Below, one piece after another: positions 57,727-64,000 of a stretch of 64,000 nt of DNA; position 1 is the first letter of the stretch, and every line of letters begins with the position of its first letter. The notes under the pieces were generated by a model. The model was not told the DNA's origin. It searched no databases and worked only from the letters and a program-made list of their open reading frames with translations. Source of the DNA: Rhyacophila brunnea (Eukaryota > Arthropoda > Insecta > Trichoptera > Rhyacophilidae); contig JAGYXB010001002.1 of NCBI GenBank assembly GCA_022495005.1, positions 806,001 through 870,000 on the forward strand. The letters run 5' to 3'. A program made the translations under genes and the position numbers.

Positions 57727-57955
57727 GAGCGCTTGAAATGGAAAATTTTACGAAACGGAGCGCCACCAATTTTCCGAGAATATTAACAGAGTTATCTAAT
57801 TTTATAATTAGTTTATAAAAGTTATGTGTGTTAGATTAATTGTTATATTATGACATATCTAGCTCAGATGGTCAAATTGTTTTTTCCACGAGATGGAGCA
57901 ACAATTTTGGGGATTTCATGAACCGGAACGGCGCTCCAGTCTATTTCGAGCCCTG
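57727..57955. mobile_element. hAT-type MITE, family C copy 4 (229 bp)
   Basis: GAGCGCTTGAAATGG at the left (first base changed) and CTATTTCGAGCCCTG at the right, perfect 8-bp duplication GAACTTAT (57719-57726 and 57956-57963). Internal ACGAAACGGAGCGC and GAACCGGAACGGCGCTCCAG. Confidence 0.92.
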
Positions 57956-57963
57956 GAACTTAT

Positions 57964-58454
57964 CGCGTATTGACAATAGATTCCTCAATCAAATAATATC
58001 GTTTGTCCAAGCGACCAAAAGTCAATGTTCGGTACTGGTTCGAATTATAATAAATATATTATGAATTTCACATTAAAGCCTGAAATGCTCACAAGTTGAT
58101 GATAGATGATTTCTGTCATTTTCATTACGCTTCCAAAAAAGGATTAAATTATAAGTGCATAATATTAAATATTACAATGGTTCCTTAAACTAATGAGCAT
58201 TTGGCGAACCATGGAAATGATTTATTGGAACGTTTCCGAATAGCTATTTGGACAATTTAATGAATTATTAATTGTATGAATAATATTTTCTCATGGTACA
58301 CAACACATTTTCCTTAGTGGTGATAAAACAAAAATGATTTGACCAAGTTTATACGAGGAGTTTAGGCAATCTTTTTTCGTTATTAATTTTACTTGACGCA
58401 CGTTCCCAAGCGCGCACACAAGGGGGAGGGAAACAAATTAGTTGAATGGAATAT
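57964..58454. other. Non-coding stretch, nothing recognised
   Basis: No gene. Confidence 0.45.
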
Positions 58455-58660
58455 TACTTACTCTTCTTCTTCTTTGTCAGGATCTCATGACTGAGGATCA
58501 TGCCCCGGATGATTTGGGTGTCTAACAGTCTTCTCAATGGGTTGACCCTTCTCCTTTTAATATTTTACAGTACACGAAGCCTGTGTCAGCGGAACTCATT
58601 AATTGATGCGACCATCTGAGGCATATATTTTTTGCTTTAATATTCTGACGCGGTATATCC
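58455..58660 (-). pseudogene. LINE 3' end, strongly decayed
   Basis: CTTCTTCTTCTTTGTCAGGA then TCTCATGACTGAGGATCATG matches the 3' end of the LINE at 34510 (CTTCTTCTTGGTCGTGCACT, CATGGCTGAGGATCGTGACC). No continuous reading frame remains. Confidence 0.55.
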
Positions 58661-59091
58661 AAAAGATATCACAGATGACACGAACGGACACTAACATTAG
58701 GCCGCGAGCATTTTAATAATGGGAATAATGAATGCTACGGGTCGCAATAATTCGTAACTGGGCACCCGTAGTTATAGCTGCTGGCCAGGTTCATCGTTTG
58801 ATGCAATATGCGAAGTGTCTGGGTATAGGGAATATACCCGGAAAAGTGCGGGGTCTACGGTTGAAGCGACGACAAACTAATAGTAGTAGGCGGGGTAAAT
58901 TAGGAATTCATTGACAACTGCTAGATTTTTTGTTTACCCCATTCGTAAATTATTTTGGATATTTTTAGAAATCGACCTCCTCCCATACTATTTTTCTGTT
59001 TGTGCGTGTCCACGTTCCTAAAATAGATAACAGCATTAAGTTAAGTAATAACAAAATTTAAAGATTTTGTATTCATACATCCTTTTACCCC
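58661..59091. other. Non-coding stretch
   Basis: A 60-codon frame at 58732-58914 is locally GC-richer but has no recognised domain. Confidence 0.4.
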
Positions 59092-59457
59092 CACGATGGC
59101 CGCGCAGCTTAATAACACATTCATTGCGGACCAGTTAATTACTATTTAATTACAAAATTTAAATAACATGCTAATTGTATCTAATGGCCATCTAATGCCG
59201 ATACAGCAGCCGTGTCGTCAGCACTGTATGAGTTAAGTGTCGGCCTATATCGTCGTGGGTCCCAGGTTCGAATCCTGGTTTTGGCAAGTACACATATTGT
59301 TTTTCAATTTATGTGTGAGCCTGAGTATGGACCTGATAGGTTGAGCAAGTGGCTGACATCCATTTCTCGTAAAAACAAAAAATCTGTTAGGTAATACAAA
59401 CCTCCACTGTGTGGAGGCCCATAATGTAGTCATATTAGGATCGGACATGGTCGGGAT
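59092..59457 (+). mobile_element. SINE1 with an insertion between the A- and B-box
   Basis: The head begins CCCACGATGGCCGCGCAGCT, is cut after TTAA, resumes at GTTAAGTGTCGGCCTATATC then GTCGTGGGTCCC and continues to the end of the body (TTAGGATCGGACATGGTCGG). B-box AGGTTCGAATCC intact. The insertion moves the pol III boxes about 124 bp apart. Confidence 0.85.
59113..59232. mobile_element. 120-bp TTAA-flanked insertion in SINE1
   Basis: TTAA at 59109-59112 and 59233-59236 brackets 120 bp that is absent from the other SINE1 copies. It starts TAACACATTCATTGCGGACC and ends GCACTGTATGAG. No clear inverted repeats, so the class is unknown; a TTAA-targeting transposase is the simplest explanation. 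Confidence 0.7.
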
Positions 59458-60210
59458 GGAATGGTTTGTTAATTTCATTCCTGTAAGAAGCATCGTTCAA
59501 ATATTATGTCTTACGATTGTCGCTCGAAAGAACGATCATATTGATTATTACGATAACTGAACTAATATACTAATTTCGTGTAAAACAATGTTATGTTATC
59601 AAAACTGTTATAGTCACGAGGGCTATCAAGTCAAAAATATCGCAATTAGTGCAGGTTTCTCATCTAAAGCCAGTTGCAGATCTGGTCTCACGATTGTTCA
59701 CGTAATGGGTCCGTGTTCGAAAAAATGGGAAAAAATAAAACGTTTTTACTTCGATTAAATCGCAACAACCATTAGCAACATCATGAGCAATAAACGCGAG
59801 TGGAACATTACGGGAACACAGAATGATTCGACATTTTGCGATTCGAGGCGGCCATTTTTTTTAATAACAGAGAGAGGAATATTTTGATTGAATCTAAAAT
59901 TTTATTAGAAGATTTTATAAAATGCTTTAATATGAAGATACATTGATAAATAATTTCGCTAATACTGTATTAGGTAATTAATAATCAATTTAAAATATTT
60001 ATATCACTTGAGGGTTCTTGAGTGATATGCAAATACAAATAATTCAAATATGTACCTACACTTGTGATTTTTATTCGCCATTCGCTACACGAAAATTCGA
60101 ATTCTAAATCAAAATTAGGTGATGATATTGTATATTATAACGTTATATGAGCGTGTACAAACATGATAAAATTGATGATGATTATTTATAAAGCGTATAA
60201 ATGTCAATAG
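59458..60210. other. Non-coding stretch, nothing recognised
   Basis: GGTCTCACGATTGTTCACGT then GTCCGTGTTCGAAAA near 59680-59725 is faintly tRNA-like. No gene. Confidence 0.4.
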
Positions 60211-60213
60211 AAA

Positions 60214-60650
60214 TTTATTTGACGCAGATGACGCAACCGATTCGTCTGAAAATTTAAAAAGGGTCCCCGAAACAGTTCAAAATAGTCATGAAATTTTTAA
60301 GTTAAACCAAAACCTTAAAAAGATGCGTATATCCCACAAATTGAGTTGGTATCTATAAAATAATACCCAAATCACAACAAACCCCCTACAACTAACATCA
60401 AAGGATCAGACTCAGATCCGCTATTGTACAATAAAAAATACGTATGTATTTTATTATGTGTCATCGCTATGATTTTCAATAACAATTATTTTTATTTAAA
60501 GGGTTTGATTATAGAAAATAGATATATGATATTATGTTGTACCTACTAGGTCTATTATGGTTTTAATTTTTTTTATCATGAGCGGTTTCAAAATCGCGCA
60601 AAAGTGCGTCGGGCCTCCATGTCGCTAAACTTGCCATTGTCATTGCTAAG
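60214..60650 (+). repeat. Interspersed repeat family W/I, copy 2
   Basis: TTTGACGCAGATGACGCAAC, CGATTCGTCTGAAAATT, AAAAAGGGTCCCCGAAACAG; then about 300 bp on, GAGCGGTTTCAAAATCGCGC, GTCGGGCCTCCATGTCGCTA. Same order as 14050-14440. Confidence 0.5.
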
Positions 60651-61254
60651 GATTGTAGTAAGATCAGGGAACTCAGAATTAATCTGTTCTGTGAGGATAC
60701 ATCACTATACCATATAAGTTTCCGTATGCTAAATCATTATACCTATATAAACTAAAAATTATTATTTTGCGTGAAATAACAAGAAAAAATATATAACAGT
60801 GAAGATAAGTAGTTGTGTATGCATATTCTGTTTTTAAAATATATAGGAAAAATATATTATAAATATGTATTTAAACCAATCCCAATATTTATCTGTGTTC
60901 AAATAAATAAATAAATACACTTTTCTCCTCTTTACATAACAAAGGCCATCGATATGTAGGTAAAATCTTGAAACCTGACCAAGTACGATATTGTTGAAAG
61001 TTTAGGCACTTATGACTGTATATTATTTAACGTGGGAAAATGGCTGTTGACAAAGGCTTGTCAGTAGATTACGTAACTACATATCTTCAATCTTGTGTTC
61101 TTGTTTTTTCCTGGAGAAAAATTCTAATAGCTCATTGACTTCTTCATCTGTGGGTCAGTTTGTTCAACAATTTTTACTCTTTCTGATAGTAATAATTAGA
61201 ATTTGTGCAAATATATATAGCTATATACATTATAGGACGGCGTTTTGCATTAAT
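60651..61254. other. Non-coding stretch, nothing recognised
   Basis: AGGGAACTCAGAATTAATCT near 60667 is a reversed scrap of the family F end. No gene. Confidence 0.4.
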
Positions 61255-61570
61255 ATTTGCTATTAGTATATGCCAGGGAATACATAATTAATGGGAACTG
61301 AAATACCTAACGGGTGTGGAATAAATAACCGATCTCGAGTGTGGAAGAATGTGTGATAAACCTCAACACGTGTCAAGAATACATAATTCCTTCGTCCTGA
61401 CAACTGTTCTCGGCTTATGCACTGATGCTCATTCAATATTGGTATATTTTAAGGTTGAAACACACACTATTGTACGTCTATAATGTGTGGTTCAATTTCG
61501 AAGGGCACTCGCACATTCAAAACCATACGTCAAAATGTAGTGTAGCCTATCGGAATTATATTTATTAATC
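61255..61570 (-). repeat. Interspersed repeat family F, copy 3 (reverse)
   Basis: Reversed order: ACCTAACGGGTGTGGAATAA, ACCGATCTCGAGTGTGGAAG, AACACGTGTCAAGAATAC, AACTGTTCTCGGCTTATGCA, CATTCAATATTGGT, CATACGTCAAAATGTAGTGT, AGCCTATCGGAATT. Near full length. Confidence 0.65.
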
Positions 61571-61689
61571 TGTTTTGTGGTATTTGTCTTCAACATGTAT
61601 AATAAATGAAAAGTAATAGATATATTTTAAACATAGGTACATAATTTGGAAAAATACATCTGATAAAATATATTATAACTAATAGAAAA

Positions 61690-61760
61690 AATCTTTTTGA
61701 AAAAAGTAAGACACCCGGCAGGATCGAGCCTGCATCTACTAGGTGACACTAATTACGACA
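61690..61760 (-). mobile_element. SINE2 head fragment
   Basis: AAGACACCCGGCAGGATCGA then GCCTGCATCTACTAGG is the reversed acceptor end and B-box (GGCTCGATCCTGCCGGGTGT on the minus strand). Little body remains. Confidence 0.5.
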
Positions 61761-62784
61761 AATTTTAACTATTGGCCTTTTAATACCTGCTTTTCAGCGC
61801 TCTTCCAATTTGGAATCTAGAATATTTAGCGTAAAATATTAATATCGTTTACTATTTGACATCTGGGAAGGAAATAAAATTATTTAGTTTATGACTGCAA
61901 AACTGACGAATTAGTGTGATGTCAAACACGAAATTCGCATCAAACGCAAACGCAATATTTTCGTCGGCGGTTGCTTTGCAAATGTTTCGTACCGGTGAGT
62001 GAGACCAATGGGGTCAAGCGCAAAGCATTGCTGTCAATATATAATTTTATGGGATTTTTTACGATATTCCAGTATCTTATCATTTTCTCAAATTTATTAT
62101 GCATCTACATTTTTCTTATTACCTTTAATTTTATTTCCTGCTTTATGACCTCTCAATGCAAGGATATCTGAATTACGTTAGGTACCTACGCAAGGATTAA
62201 ATTTTCAGAACCAAAGGTACCGCTTATTTATTACTCATATAACAATATTTTTATACTACACTTCAATGGCGGATTTACGAGAATCGATAATTTTAACTTT
62301 GTGTACTGATAGATATATGGTACTGCCTTTTGGAAATTTATTGATATTTTACTAATGAGACTCCATAAAATCCTTTTTATAGGGCGAGGTAATAATATTA
62401 TATTAGTAATATTTTATGCAATAATTTGCTACAGAAAAAGCACGTGCATTTTAATGAGTCGTATATTATTATAATTAAATTGACCTGTACCGATAAATTT
62501 TTGACTTTTCAGTATTAATAAATCAATATTGTTGTAGAAAAGTGATAGATTAAATACATGGAAACCAATTTCATCCATATAAAAGAAGTGTCACATGATT
62601 TAACAGTTAGATACTTACTAACGACATTATAACTATTATTTTATTAATAATAAGTAAATATATACTGCAATAATTAATACATTTTATTATTGAACCAACT
62701 AATAGTGAGATAAAACTCAAATTCTAAATAGTGATTGATTATTATAAAAATAAATTCATACCTGGTAATTCAAGTGTCAACATC
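61761..62784. other. Non-coding stretch, nothing recognised
   Basis: A 66-codon frame at 61971-62171 is AT-rich and hydrophobic, no domain. Confidence 0.45.
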
Positions 62785-62792
62785 TTCAGTTA

Positions 62793-63253
62793 CAGTGAAG
62801 TCCCTAGACAAAATGCCGCCTCTAGGCAGCGCCAAAATTCCACCCCATTTTTATACAGTATTTTTACTATCTTTTCATGGCTCCAATATCTAATAAATGT
62901 CATCTATGCATACATTACTAACAACATATATACCACTAAAGCAAAAAAAAAATTAATATAAAAAGCGAATAAATATAATATAGATAATTAAGTTAGACAC
63001 TTACCCAAATGACCAGAGTCTAAGGTTTTATTTGGTTCTGTTTTCTGACACATTTGGTTTGTACCATTTAGCAATACACAGATTTATTATTTTCACTCCA
63101 TTTTTGCTATGCTATTTATTATTGTACAACATCTAAACAAAATAATTTTAACTATTTCTATAAGTATATTTCAAACGATTCTCCTTGATTTGCCGCACTT
63201 CGAATAACTGCCGCCCCCAAGCGATGCTCAATCTGCCTACACCCACGTCACTG
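62793..63253. mobile_element. hAT-type MITE, family K copy 2 (461 bp)
   Basis: CAGTGAAGTCCCTAGACAAA at the left, ACCCACGTCACTG at the right, perfect 8-bp duplication TTCAGTTA (62785-62792 and 63254-63261). Internal AATGCCGCCTCTAGGCAGCG and GATGCTCAATCTGCCTACAC match copy 1. Confidence 0.93.
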
Positions 63254-63261
63254 TTCAGTTA

Positions 63262-64000
63262 CTTTAAACTCATTGACGTGCATGACAAATTAAATTAAAT
63301 AATCTACATAAATAAATTGCATAGATTTAGTAAGCAGATCCTTATACATCTATTTTTTCGAATCAATGAGATAGGCGATGGTTGAATCTAGGCGCGCGCC
63401 CCTCTAATCATCCGTTCTATTTTAATAAATATCGCGGCATTGCCTTTATACACTTTGGTGTGTTGATAACACACTCCTCTAAGAGTTTGAGTGATCCCAC
63501 GCGAACCGACAACGATTGGATGTATTCGCACGATACTTTACCCGACTTCACCTCGCCACTCCATCACTGCTATCTGATCATTTTACCTACTCGTATCGAA
63601 TTATTTAAGAAAAATCCTAACTTTTGAATCTTTTGAGATATGAAACTCTTCTAAATTGGAACCAACTTTCTTTCAAATTTTGTTTCAATAATTTGCAACA
63701 ATGTGAGGATAGGCGCTGGTAAAAGCGTGCGTCCAGAAGACCATACATAGACTGAAACTACGTGTGGTTTTGAATCGTGTGCTATATTGAAATATGTTTG
63801 CACTAAATATGTAAACGTACATGATGTATACGATATATAAACGGGTATGGTCAGAAGTTTATGTACTTCTAAGCGAAAAAATAGAATGTGTAAGAGATCG
63901 AACATTTTACGGCACGAATCATCTCATAATATGTGTCAACTTTATTTTATATAACATACTTACATCATTTTTAAAACAATTCTGAGAAAATATATTATAA
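63262..64000. other. Right edge, nothing recognised
   Basis: An open frame of 81 codons at 63382-63627 (HFGVLITHSSKSLSDPTRTD...) is GC-richer than the flanks. It lacks an ATG start and any domain I know. No other content. Confidence 0.35.

Overview
This window is eukaryotic and almost entirely non-coding. It is strongly AT-rich, has no operon-like gene packing, and is full of interspersed repeats. Short TTAGG/CCTAA telomere-type runs inside mobile elements, tRNA-headed SINEs, non-LTR retrotransposon tails and very many hAT-type miniature transposons (8-bp target duplications) all fit an arthropod, most likely an insect. The frequent TAGGTACCTA and ATAATATTAT words remind me of aphids or other Hemiptera, but that is an impression, not a proof. 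I see no bacterial or viral genes and no CRISPR array.

The only candidate host coding sequence is at the extreme left edge. Frame 1 is open from base 1 to a TAA at 133-135, with an AATAAA at 214-219. It could be a terminal exon, or an internal exon ending at a GTAAAG donor at 132. If it is internal, the rest of the window may lie in a large intron. Every other long open frame is either short random noise or part of a transposon.

From left to right: 1.9-9.5 kb holds scattered MITEs (hAT family A, pogo-like) and SINE2 copies. 9.65-10.69 kb is a multi-level nest (SINE1 fragment, then a 390-bp foldback element, then a hAT MITE and a full SINE1). 12.09-13.14 kb is a TTAA-flanked element (G1) carrying a hAT MITE that itself carries a smaller MITE. 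16.5-24.8 kb contains at least eight different TIR elements. 24.8-29.0 kb has three degraded LINE tails and SINE1 copies. 31.8-35.45 kb has the second foldback copy, hAT K1 and an 850-bp LINE reverse-transcriptase remnant with its FADD motif. 38.3-39.4 kb has a deleted hAT transposon that keeps its transposase C-terminus, and a LINE tail with a CCHC-type finger. 44.5-45.6 kb is a local duplication array including three perfect 159-bp tandem units. 50.4-55.2 kb has hAT A3, the long-armed palindrome G2, a SINE1 split by a MITE, and a hAT within a hAT. 57.7-63.3 kb has further hAT, LINE, SINE and TTAA insertions.

The most unusual object is the 390-bp foldback family (copies at 9698-10570 and 31813-32202). 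It has about 150-bp terminal inverted repeats, an internal CCTAA run, and flanks that look like 15-bp target duplications, which I cannot match to a standard DNA-transposon superfamily. After removing nested insertions both copies are exactly 390 bp. Boundaries marked by target duplications are reliable to the base; other repeat boundaries are approximate.
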